DNA from: Dacryopinax spathularia
Taxonomy: Eukaryota > Basidiomycota > Dacrymycetes > Dacrymycetales > Dacrymycetaceae
Assembly: GCA_037974965.1 (NCBI GenBank)
Contig: JBBPFI010000015.1
Location: forward strand, 779,001 to 843,000
Length of the DNA: 64,000 nucleotides
Direction: 5' to 3'
The notes under the pieces are model-generated. The model had not been told where the DNA came from. It saw only the letters and a program-made list of their open reading frames with translations, and ran no database searches. Below are positions 1 to 10,728 of the stretch, piece after piece. A program made the translations under genes and the position numbers. Each line of letters starts with the position of its first letter. The stretch's first letter is position 1.

Positions 1-37
1 GTTACGCAAAGTGAGCTTTTATCAAGTTGTTCGCGAG

Positions 38-3000
38 ATGTCGACTGATCTCCAAAAGGATATGCTCTTACAGGAGGAGACAGGGAGCATGAATACGTCG
101 ATTGTCCTCAGAGACCAAGTACGAACCATTCCCTGGTTCCGGCCCAAAGTACGCGTTTATCGAGTAACCCGGGCATGCGCATTGAACTTTATGAAAGGAC
201 ATGACCTCGCTCGTCAAAGAAGAAATATGTCGTCCGGTTTCCTCTTGGCAAAGAAGACGGAACCGGTGGTGACACTCTCTCCGCTCGAAGAGTGGAAGGT
301 CCTCCACAGCTCTCGACAATGTGAGTTTCTCATCCCAGATCGTATCTCGTCTGTGACCTGAAGTCTGCCTCCAGCCTCCTCTCAACATCACTCTCCTCCA
401 CCTGGGCACCATGGACAGCCCCCTCCTTGCTCTTCCAGCCTATGGACCGATCGTTCGTCCAGTATACTACTTATTGTCTCTTCTGCTGATGCTTCAGGTA
501 GACCCATGCGGTACGGATGGCTCCACGGCCACAACCACTCAATTCGCTTTTAATCGCACTGCGGCTCATGATCGTGCCATCTTGCCTGATGCGAGTCGAG
601 CTTCAACTTCCCGTAGTGTGGCTTGTACTGCCGCAAGGCCCCCTTCAGTCCCTTCGAGCGAGAATGCCCACCCTGCCAGCATTGAAATATCCCGCAGTCT
701 TCTGAGCTCTACATCCGCTCTGCAATGGTCTTATGCTCCTGCGACAAGCTCTGATATGCATGAGGGTGTGTGTCTCCGCTGTCCTCAACCGACACGCCAC
801 CCATCCGTTCGCTCGAAGCAAGCAATCCTGGCGGACTTTCGGACATCTTTCTTGTCCCTGCTGCACGAATCCAGTCAATCACTCACTGCAGATGAATGCG
901 GTAAGCTTGCTCTTTAGCCTTCTGTCGCTGCTGTCTCACTACAGTCGGATAGGGGAGTTGTTGGGGCAGGCCCTCCGCACCGTCTTGCAAGGCTGTATCC
1001 TTGCCGATCCAACAATGGAGCAGACTGGCGACCGCTCATCATCCAACATACCAGGACCACGGCAAGGTATCTCTATCGACGAGTCAAGCCACGACACTTC
1101 TACGCATGCGACTCTCGAAAGAGCAATGAAGGATGTTCTGCGCCGACTTTGTGCTGATCACGATCATGCAATGCCTCCGTCGACGCCCTCCTCCTCGGCG
1201 GTATCCGACTCTGCGATCGACGCGGTTTTGTCTGAGCGCGAATCCGTTCGAGAAACGGGTCCTCCTCGAAATGCGTCGTCTCCGCACGCTCAGGAGTCAA
1301 CACCCTCCCCAGAGCTCTTGCACCATGCGTGTCAACCGGACCTGACCCCAAATCCTGCTGATTCGTTTGATATCGATGGATCTATGGATGACGGATTGCC
1401 TGAGATGGATGTGTCTAGTTCACTGGATGTGCCCAGTCCTCATGACAGCCCGCAGCAGTCGAGAAGCATCGATGCTCCTTTGCAAACCGATAGTCCTCTG
1501 CCGACTGTCCCTCTCGTGGGAAGCAAGTGCGCCAACACTGATGAAACTGGTCTACAGCGAGAGTGTGCGATTCTGAAGGATGCGATACAAGGAGGTAAGT
1601 GCTTTAGTTGTACTCTTCCTACGGCGTAATCGAGCCTGATTGTATCTTCTGCTTGGTACAGATGCGGTGCTGGCTTCGCCTTCTCTTCAGCATAGCATCT
1701 GCAGCGAGGCCTCCCCGCTGAGTGACGCCGATGGTGCTATGATCAATGAAGCTTCATCGTTGGCCCCGATCGTGGGGGATGTCGCAGACACTCCCACAAC
1801 CAAACTTCTTCAGCCCATGCCGGAACCTCCACATAATCCTCAGAACGAAATGGCCTGGCCTACCGATCAGCTTGCGGCAGATCGACTACAAGCACTCGTC
1901 TCCAGACTGTCTGGTCCTGCCCAATATGGGGAAGTTACATCGTTGCTGTTCAAGACCAAAATAGCTATCTGGGGCACAGGAACGTACCCTTCGGAGCTTT
2001 TCAAGCGATTTCGCCTGGATTCCACTATCCGGGATCGCTGGCCCAATCGACCATCAAGCTACATAAACAGGGATACGCACAACTTCCTCTTACGGCATGA
2101 TCTTAAGAAGTGGATGGGTGCGAGTGTTTCGATTATCTTTTCCGACTGACCCAACTGACGTGGGCCGTAGCTCATTCGCCCCTGGGAGGGCACGTTCTTT
2201 GGAAGAACCTTGCCGCTGCTCTTCGAATGAAGGGCTGCAAGATTGTCGGATTCAGCCGCTTGCTGCCGTTGCCAGGCACTCATATCCATCCATATGGAGG
2301 ACAAAGCACTCAACTCTGGATCTTCCTCCGTGGTATTTGGGAAAGACGGATGCGGATCGTGCGTCTGAGCGAAGGTTCGCCCACTCTTTAGTCGCGGCTT
2401 CGTACTGTCTGATATTAAATTACATCTATCTTTGAACAGAGGAGGCGAAAGACGCAGATCCACCGCTTGTCGAGTACGAAGATAATGGACCGATCCTGCA
2501 TGCATCCCACTTGCCCATGTTGGTTGGCGATTGTTATTCGGATGCTGACGCTGAACCGGAAGAATGGGATGAGAGCACGCCGGAACCTGATTGGCGAGCT
2601 TGTCACGCGAAAACACTGCTCCCAAAGAAGCAAACCCGCCAATGGGGGAAGATTGCGGACGAAGCGGGCAAGAGTCCTGAAGCGGCTCCCAGTCTTGGTG
2701 CGAGCAATGAAAATGTTTCGCAATCTGGTCGACCCCGAAAGCATCGGAAGAGTGCACAGGCCCGTCAACCTGCAATTCGAACCAATGGAAGAAGGGCAGC
2801 AAAGAACGCTGCTCATCTGGACGGTCATCTCGAATCGCCGTCATCAAAGCACAGTGCCTCAACCACTTCCGCCCAAGTGGACACCTTGACCGACTCCCGG
2901 GTGGGATGCAATAGCGATAGCAATGACGCACCTAATCCAGCCGGAAGCCCAGTGGGCTGTCATGTTGGAACGGAGATGGGTCCTGAGCCGGTCTCGGCTA

Positions 3001-3890
3001 CAGTTGCCCTTGCATCTCCACATTCCTCCTCGCAAGACAATTCACCTGCCAGTGCGCCTGTACGACACAACTCGGACAACCCACCTAGACAACCGCAGAG
3101 CGTCGGCTTGGGGACGATTTCTCAAACTCAAGATCGTAGCGCAGTCGACTGCGAGGAACCTCTTCGTGAGCCTGGGGACCACAGATCTGCCCTTCAGGAT
3201 CGCCGAATGGCGGGCGTTGGCTCTGAGGGGACAGGGCCACCTTTCATTCCTGAAAGTGAAGGCCAGCCGAGACCATCACCGCCCAAAGAAACACCGAACA
3301 TCACATATGCTCGTGAGCAAGCACTCATGGAAGATCAGAATCAATCGACACCGGCGGTCCACGACCAGCCTTCCCTAGGATGGCACAAACCAGCCAGTTC
3401 ATCATTGGACTCCATTGCATCTTTACTTCACGCTCTGACGGCTACCACAGACGTACTTGCTTCTACGACCATCTGCAGCCCCGCTCCACTACCAGCTCAA
3501 CAGCCTGTTCCCGCGACGAGTGGCCCAAAGGGTTTGAAGAGACCTACTGAAGACCTCTACTTGCCTCTCCAGTTAGAGGAGCCATCAAGGAAACGAATGA
3601 AGCCGGCGCGAAGGGTTGGGCGGAGCCCATCGTTCGAATTCTCAGCCGACCTTGATGAGAAGGACGAATCTTTCCAGTTCGGTTTTGCCGATCAATGGAT
3701 GCAAGCCTGGGAACACGCCGAGGGAGAGGTACCAGATTTTGCGCAGGATCGCAAACAGTTCGTCCAGTGGGTTCAAGACATCGCTGGTGAAGATGTGGAG
3801 CTGGATTTCATCGAGGATGGCCGAGCCACATTCCAAGACGCGTACAAGGAGTACCAGCGATCGAGCTATTTTCCCTCCACCGACTCTTGA
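38..3890 (+). CDS. hypothetical nuclear-looking protein, multi-exon, 5' end uncertain
   Basis: I do not recognise this protein. Reading is well supported from about 620 to the stop at 3890, with phase-compatible introns at 901-954, 1595-1661, 2118-2170 and 2375-2439. The first exon may begin at the ATG at 38 or before the window, and exon joins between 300 and 620 are unresolved. The part encoded at about 1970-2370 looks folded (motifs KIAIWGTGTYPSELF, GGHVLWKNLAAALR, GFSRLLPLPGTHIHPYGG, LWIFLRG). The rest is long, Ser/Pro/Asp-rich and probably disordered. A basic patch (RKHRKSAQARQ, about 2735-2770) resembles a nuclear localisation signal. The last 70 residues are acidic with regularly spaced aromatics. 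The gene lies upstream of an F-box cluster in the accessory half. Function unknown. Confidence 0.55.
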
Positions 3891-4270
3891 ATCGAATTAG
3901 GGGTTGATTCCGATTCCACGTCTCCTCTACTCATGGTCTCTCTTCAATGCTTGTGTATCATCGCCGTGTACTGCTACTTGCACAACATGATAGTGCAAAT
4001 CTGGTCGACTCTGCTAACCCCCCTAGGACCTGGACTTATGGTGGTCAAACCTACGTACTCACTTGGTGTACTATACGTTCAGAGAATGATGACCTATGGT
4101 TTACGGATGAATTCGAACATGAGATTCGCCTTAGAAGCTCTGCCTGGCAATCTGACAGTTTCCAGTGACTTTGCGATGGCAGATCATTCTCCAAGCCCAG
4201 TTAAGTTGATATAGAGTCGCCGCGACGCGCGCGTCGCGTCACGCTCCTCAGGAGGTAACCACCATCCACA
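3891..4270. other. intergenic region upstream of F-box gene 1
   Basis: 380 bases with no supported gene. The short open frames here are not continuous with either neighbour. The right end carries an 18-bp GC palindrome just before the next start codon. Confidence 0.5.
4221..4238. promoter_or_regulatory. 18-bp perfect GC palindrome in the 5' region of F-box gene 1
   Basis: CGCGACGCGCGCGTCGCG equals its own reverse complement. It ends 32 bases before the ATG at 4271. It contains ACGCG on both strands, the core of MluI-cell-cycle-box-like sites. A role as a dimer-binding operator or as a 5' UTR hairpin is inference. Confidence 0.5.
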
Positions 4271-5880
4271 ATGGCGTGTCATCGTGCCCTGGCCATTAAC
4301 GAGCTCCTCCACTCCATCTGCAGTGAGCTACCCTCTGATCGAGAGCAGTATACTGATCTCGCTCTCGTCTGCAAGGACTTCGCCCCATTGGCTCTTTCAT
4401 TTAACTGGAAAGTTCTTTCAAGATGCAACATACGGCATCTCGAACAGTGCGTACGCCAGGCGAGGACGAGAACGAGTGCCTCCTCAAGCGAAAGCACGCA
4501 TACACGAACCTGGCCGATCGAGGTTCTGTACAGGTTCATTGCTGTGACCGTTCCTGATATTGACTGTCTAAGTAGCCGGTTGATATACTCCGTTTCTATG
4601 GCGCTCTGGTCCGCGAGATACAAGCAAACTTGTGGCACCCTGACGAAGGACAAATCTTTCGAAGAGCGCTGAAGTTTTTCGCGAAGGAGAATCAGAAGCA
4701 GACCCCATTCCCCAACGTGAGCAAGCTGTCGGTCACTGTCTCTAGCCGTTGCGACCTAGACGTCGTTCGCGACCTTCTGCACTCCCACATGACCCGAGTG
4801 AGCATACACTTCAAGCATTACCGACACCTCCGTCCAGATAAGAAAGAAACTCTGCTTGTCGCGCGTCTCACTGAACTTGCGCCTAATCTCAGCTATCTGG
4901 AGCTATCTGAGTCTTGGAGGATTCGACCGGAGCTGCCTTCTCTGGCTCCCGAGTCGCTCGAGCCTGCTATGAACGTTCTCTCCAACCCAAACACCCTCGC
5001 TTTCTCATCTCGTCTGTTGACTTCATCGGCCCTGTCGAGGCTCTCGAGTTTGCACTCGCTACGAGGTCTATCCCTGCAGAACCTGGACGAGCTCATCGAC
5101 ATAGCAGACTTGCCGGCCATCACTCGCACAGCTTTCCTCACGAAGCTTGGTAACCTCGATCGGCTGCACCTTGAAGGCAGCGTGGATGCTATCATCGAGC
5201 TGATCAACTGCATGCCGTATGTACCCGGCTGTATGGAACTTGACGTGACGCTCTCCGAAAGATGCCGCACCCTCAAGGACTTAGCTGCATGTATCTCCCA
5301 ACGAGCACAGGAGTTGGAGAAGCTCAAACTGTTTCTCTCCGCCAAGACGGGTATGCCAGATCTGCTGGTCTGCTGGTCTGATCTCCGATCTCTTTACGAT
5401 TGTAAATCGATCCGCATATTCGAACTGTCGGTGGTCTCTTGCCCATTCTCTTTCAACGACACAGAGCTGGCTTCCATTGCTATGGGATTTCCTCTTCTTC
5501 AACATCTCTTCATTCGCTGGAAGCGCTCCGGGACACGGCCGGGGGAGTCTGGGCTCTCTACTGGCGATGACCTGACGTACCAGGGTGTCCTGACTCTGTC
5601 CTCCAAGGCCGCACATCTCAAGTCCCTCCAAATCACATATCTGAACTTCACTTCTGTCACCCCGCTACCTACCGTAGGAGCTACGTTAGCAAGCCTCTGC
5701 GTCGACACGGCGAATGCAGGATGTGAGGCTCGACTAGCGGCACTGCTGGAAATCTCCGCCCCTCATCTGCAGCTCGAGGCTACCAGTAGCGCGTCACTCG
5801 TTATAAATTTCAAGACGCTCAACTCGATGAGAAAGCAGATCAAAGATATTCCGCGACAGGCACCGTTGTACGGGCGTTGA
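4271..5880 (+). CDS. F-box protein with leucine-rich C-terminal region
   Basis: The N-terminus (INELLHSICSELPSDREQ, then LALVCKDFAPLALSFNWKVL) is an F-box: a Leu-rich helix, then the Leu-Val-Cys-Lys core and a Trp/Leu pair. F-box proteins are substrate receptors of SCF (Skp1-Cullin-F-box) ubiquitin ligases. One short intron at about 4520-4575 joins exon 1 to an exon reading LRFYGALVREIQANLW. The remaining roughly 430 residues contain irregular leucine-rich segments spaced 25-30 residues, consistent with a degenerate LRR solenoid that binds substrate, as usual in large agaricomycete F-box families. The substrate is unknown. It is the first of three F-box genes in 6 kb. Confidence 0.8.
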
Positions 5881-6496
5881 GACAACTCTGCAGCCGGAGA
5901 CGTGCGGGAATGCTACGGCGATTAGGGATGAGGCGCTCAGAGGTTCAGATGGCGCTAGACGAGTATGAGAACTCGGAATTCATGCACCTCTCGTGCTCCT
6001 GCAATATTGTACACACCATGCCAGGGTATAGCTACGTTTGATAGAACGAGATATGCATTATTTATGCTATTGCAAGGACTTGATCAGAAGTTGATCCGCC
6101 ACTCCGACCTCCACCATCCTCAGATAAATAAAAGCAAGGAATAAGGGCCAATGGAGCCAAGCCGCCTTTAAGTATGCGGGCAGATGTTCACATAGAGCAT
6201 ATATACATAGCGTTACATTTGCTCGTATGTACTACCTGATTGGAATACTTCCTCGACGGAGGTCCGCAGGTAAGAAACACGTTCTTTCGACACTGTTACA
6301 CATCCGCCTGCCCATGCCCTCATCCGATGACTTTATTTGCGTTGTCATTGTCCGGTTTACCTATTCGATGTGATCGTCAGACTCGGACCTTGAGTTGAGA
6401 TACACGATGATACGCGACAGAAAACCACCAATTAACGACGAAGCTGAATCCTCTCCCTCCCTGTCCGCTGTTTGTGTTGCACTTCCGGCTTGCTGT
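5881..6496. other. intergenic region between convergent F-box genes
   Basis: About 615 bases, AT-richer than the flanking coding sequence. An AATAAA-containing stretch near 6125 could serve 3' end formation of the upstream gene. I see no gene here. Confidence 0.45.
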
Positions 6497-8204
6497 TCAA
6501 GTGGACAAAGCAGGCCTTCTCACCGTGGAGAATGCTTCATCCACATGCTTCTGCTGATTTGGATCCTTGACACTCAGCTTGATGTAGTACGGGGTCAGAG
6601 ATAAGACCAGTGCGGTGTCGAGGGCGGATTTCGTCAAGACGTTCGTTACATGGACCTGAAGTTGGCGTCTAGTCTTGCATATGGTCGGTACCTCGGTGAT
6701 CGTGCGCAAGTCCACTTTGGTTAAGCGCAGATAGCGCAGCATGGAATTTTCTGCTGCCAGCGACAACACCCCACTCCACTGGCAGGTAGACGGGGCATGC
6801 CCGCTTTGCTGCACGTCGACCGACCCTTCCTCCCAGAGATAGGTGAACTCTTCAAGATTGGTGTAGAAGCGTCCCGCGAGAAGGAGTTGCCGATCGTCCA
6901 TATCGAGGGAATATCCGGTCTTGCCGATGACACAAAGTTTGCGCAACCTGAAAGTCTGCAGGCTCCAGTTGCTTCCCGGTATATTGATATCCTCCCAACG
7001 AAGGGGTAAGCAAGTGGGAGTCAGCCCTGGCGCGGTAGAAAAGGCGAGTTTGATGCTTTCTATATTGCCACACCTGAGGTCAACTTCCGTCATGAGTTGA
7101 CCAACATAGTATTCCTCCATCGGCTGTAGGCAGCAGTTCATCTCAAGGTGCTTGGGGCTGCTTGGCACGCCGCGGGTAAGACTGAGTAGCATGAGAATGG
7201 AGCCTTCGAGCCTGAGCGTCAAAGGGCTCATAATTCCGAGACTTCCCTTGTCGCGCGGCCTTCCAGGTATAACGTAAGGTGATCCGCGTTGCTTGATTGT
7301 CAGCTCTGACATTTGCTCCATCTCGAGCAGTGCATCGACAGTTTCTTGAGCTAGACTTGGTGTTTCGAGAAGCAACTTGGTTAGTTGCCGGCGCCTTCCT
7401 CTCAGGAGTCTCCTAAGCTCAGTTGGCCAAAGACCGTTGAGAAGGGGCATCCCCTGAACACTGAGCGTCTTAAGTCGAAACGACCGTGCGAGCAATGCAT
7501 GGGTGAAAGTGGATATCGACGTTGACCAGTTGCCCAGAGTGGCTGAATTCCAGCCTGGCTCTTCATCGTAGGCGTTTAGAACAGTGATGTCGATCGCAAT
7601 GAGGTTCCACGAGAGCCATGTCGTCACTAAATCAATCTCCCTAGGCCTCTCCAGGGTGACACGGATTTCTTCGAGCTGCATGTATGGGGGAATGAGAGGA
7701 TCGGAGTCTAAGGTCCCTAGAAGTGACCAGTCGACCGATTCAGACAACGACAGCTCAATACGCTTCACTTTGCGCGCATATATAAGGGATCTTGGCAGGA
7801 TCTAGTGTAGAATCATCAGCTCCGGTTAGAGATGCGTCCGAATGAAGAGTCCGTACGGTTCTGGGCGACCCTTGTGTCTCGGACGTACGCGTTGCCTGAT
7901 CGCTCAGCTGGAGTTCCCTCAGCTGGAGGAACTCCGGAGCTCTGAGAGTCCTCCAGCGAATAGAGATCGCCCAAACGAATAGTTCCTTCGACAATACGGC
8001 GACCGACGCAATCAGATTTCGGTCAGGCGTATCGAGCCAGTGAGTCATGCACAATCTAAGGGCGTCAAGAGCACTCTCATGTGTTGTTTGGAGACTGTGT
8101 TTTGAAAGAGCTTTGCTGCTTCGTGCCCTCGTTACAGAAGAAGTGTTCATTGTAGACAGAACAGCAATGTATTGTCGTGGAGAGATGCAGGAGAGGTTAC
8201 ACAA
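6497..8204 (-). CDS. F-box-like protein with leucine-rich C-terminal region
   Basis: Minus-strand gene with two exons. The intron (about 55 nt, near 7795-7850) has a GTACGG donor and a CACTAG acceptor and joins SPRT to ILPRSLIYARKVKR. The N-terminus has an F-box-like helical segment (IASVAVLSKELFVWAIS, then IRWRTLRAPEFLQL), weaker than in the neighbouring genes. The long second exon has repeated LxxL/LxxLxL patterns, such as LKTLSVQGMPLL and LTKLLLETPSL, typical of degenerate LRR tails. An alternative start is the ATG at 8150. The presumed role is an SCF substrate receptor. It is divergent from the next F-box gene, with about 230 bases between them. Confidence 0.7.
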
Positions 8205-8433
8205 AGGACCATTCGAGCGGGTCTCGCCTTAGTTCGCTTCCGTGCACGCGTCTCGAACTGAATGATCTAGAAGCGAATAGTAGCTCACCGTAAACGCGAC
8301 CCCGCAGGCCACGTACCGTCGCATTGACACGCCACACACGTAGCGGATTTGCACACGGAAGATGCACGGGAGATTTTTCCATCGGCTGTGGCAGGCGGGC
8401 AAGCCTTTCCCTTCTCCCTCTCGAACCACGACA
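8205..8433. promoter_or_regulatory. shared divergent promoter of F-box genes 2 and 3
   Basis: Two F-box genes start outward from this roughly 230-bp interval, so they probably share a promoter. No specific binding motif stands out. Confidence 0.4.
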
Positions 8434-10153
8434 ATGACTTCCATTACCAGGACGACAGAGCCGTTACATCGACTGTGGAAGACGTACGATGTGTTTGCTC
8501 AAATACTTCAAGAACTTACCGATGCGGATATCAAGAACTTCGCGCTTGTATGCACGGTATTCGAAGAGTCAACGAGGAGTCGGCGCTGGAGCCGACCCTC
8601 GTCCTCTCTCCTGGCGCAGTTGCTGAGGGAAGCCGGACACTCCGCTTTACTTCCTGACGAGGCGGTAAGTACATCGCTCGGCCCAAACGCGTTCTTTCGT
8701 AGATGGGCCTGACCATGTCCTGCGAAAGAGCCGCCTGACTCTATATGCTCCCTACATGCGCGAGCTCTCGGTTGATCTCAAGCTTGCGGACGGGGGCGAG
8801 GATGACCCTGCATACACGGCTCTTACAACGCTGCTCACCCACGGAGTCGAGTCATCTCTCGTGTCTCTTTTCTCCCTCGATATATCGGTTACTTCCCTGC
8901 ATCATGTTCAGCTAGTCTCTGAGCTTATGGTCGACAATCTGGAGCATTTCAGTCTTCGTACGTCTCGCGCCTTGTGGAGGTGCAGGCGAGACGCGGTCGC
9001 CTGGAAGAACGAGTTTCAAGCAATTGTCGATCGACTAGCGATCAAGTACAAGCATCTTCGATCGGTCAAGCTCTGCTGTGACCCGCACCTTGAATTTGAA
9101 GGGTTGTCATCTATCAACATACTCCCACTCTGCCTCGCATCCTCAAATCTCGTGGAGCTATCTCTCGCACCGCTTGACGAGATCTCGGGGCTCCTCTCCT
9201 TGCAACATCTTCAGCGTCTCCGTACTCTACACATCTCCGCCTACCCCGATATCAATGTATTCTCCTCCTTATCTTCAACGCCAAATCCCGAGTCGTTTCA
9301 ACTTCGCTTCCTCCGCAAGCTCACCCTCCGCTGCGACTTCAGCAGTGCAGTATTGATCATTTCGGCCTGCTCAAACTCGCTTCTTCATCTTTCGTGCAAG
9401 ATCCTTTCCAAGCAAGCCAGCAGGTCAACCTGGCCGCGCCAGCATCAGAAGCTTATCTCCCTTATCGTCTGCATCACCTCCCGGCACCATATGCTCCACT
9501 CCCTTCGCCTTGACTTGCTGTCGTCGACGGAGTGCATTCCATCCTCGGTTTTGCGTTCGCTAGGCGTGTGCACATTTCTTCGAGAGCTTCGAATCATCGG
9601 ACGAGCCGATCTTGGGAATCCGCTCTGTGATTTGAGCTTGAGCCGCCTTGAGGGGTTATGGCCTTCCCTGGAGACGCTGAGCGTCAAGTTCAAAATGCCT
9701 GCTGGCACCGCCCCTCACCAGAATAGGGCTAATCGCGCAGGTTACGATCCAGCGAAAGTCTTGTCACTGAACGGTCTCGAGGTCTTCGGCAAATTCTCGT
9801 CTCTGCGAAGCCTGTCCATCGCTCCCATGTGGCCTAGGATGCGGGCGCCAACTTACGCGGAGCTTCTGCACGAGTTCCTTCAGGAAGAAAGCCCTGTCCA
9901 AGTGCCCAACGTCTCCGCCCGGTTGTTCCGCCCGACGATCACTGTGTTCTTCGAGCCACTTTGCATGCAGGAGGTTCAAACTGGGGAGAGTTCTGTTTTC
10001 TCTTCCGAAGGCAGGTTGGGAGTTGTGCTCATGGCATCGTATCTATTGAAAGTATGGAAGGACAGGATCGTTCTACTCGAGGAGGAGAAAGGTCTCAGGA
10101 ACGTATGGGCAGAGGTTAACACCGTCCTGAAGGTTGCACAGGCGGTGAGCTGA
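8434..10153 (+). CDS. F-box protein with leucine-rich C-terminal region
   Basis: The start at 8434 gives MTSITRTTEPLHRLWKTYD followed by an F-box (FAQILQELTDADIKNFALVC, then TVFEESTRSRRWSRPSS). An upstream in-frame ATG at 8362 is possible. A very short intron of 34-38 nt near 8665-8701 must be removed to enter the second exon (GPDHVLRKSRLTLYAPYMREL), which runs open to 10153. That exon encodes about 480 residues rich in LxxLxL segments, such as LVELSLAPLDEI and LQRLRTLHIS, consistent with an LRR-like substrate-binding solenoid. The domain layout matches the gene at 4271-5880, suggesting ancient tandem duplication, though the sequences are strongly diverged. The target protein is unknown. Confidence 0.8.
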
Positions 10154-10728
10154 GCCAGAGAGACTGAAGATCGCGATGGGGTCGCGTACGTAATCGGACA
10201 CTGTTGAGGAGACCAGTCCGCGGTTCGATATACATAGCTTGCACCTACTGATTAAGCATCCTGAACAATACAAGCCTGACTTCTCATTTACGAGCGCATT
10301 ACGAAGGGCCGGACGATATATGTACATACTTGGAAGCGATCACTGGTCGTACAGCGATGTGACAGGAAAGCGCACTCGTTGGTAGACAACGGTAGACGGA
10401 GCGATTCCTCCGTAGTTTAGGGCAGGCGCACCGAGGAGACCCGTCATCAGCAAATTCTGGTTCCTTGGGCCCCACGCAGGACTTGAAGTTCGCAACCCGC
10501 CTTTGCTTTCGCTCTGTCGAGAAAAAAGTACAAGGAGCTAAGAGGAGCCTCGGTACGCAATGCCCACAAATAGATTTCACACAACTGATGCTACGCATTA
10601 ATTTGCCAGCTATTCGAAGACATTGGTACTTCTCCCCGATCGAGCGTACCGCGTGTGTACTGTTGGAATACCAGGGTGAGCGGACAGCAAGTCGCTTTAA
10701 CGAACCTGTGCTAACTGATCGAGCGCAG
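10154..10728. other. intergenic region and unresolved 5' exon(s) of the DUF6532 gene
   Basis: About 575 bases. The first part has no gene I can see. The part after about 10600 probably contains the first exon of the next gene (a frame reading LVLLPDRAYRVCTVGIPG fits a phase-2 donor near 10674), but no start codon can be fixed from sequence alone. Confidence 0.35.
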
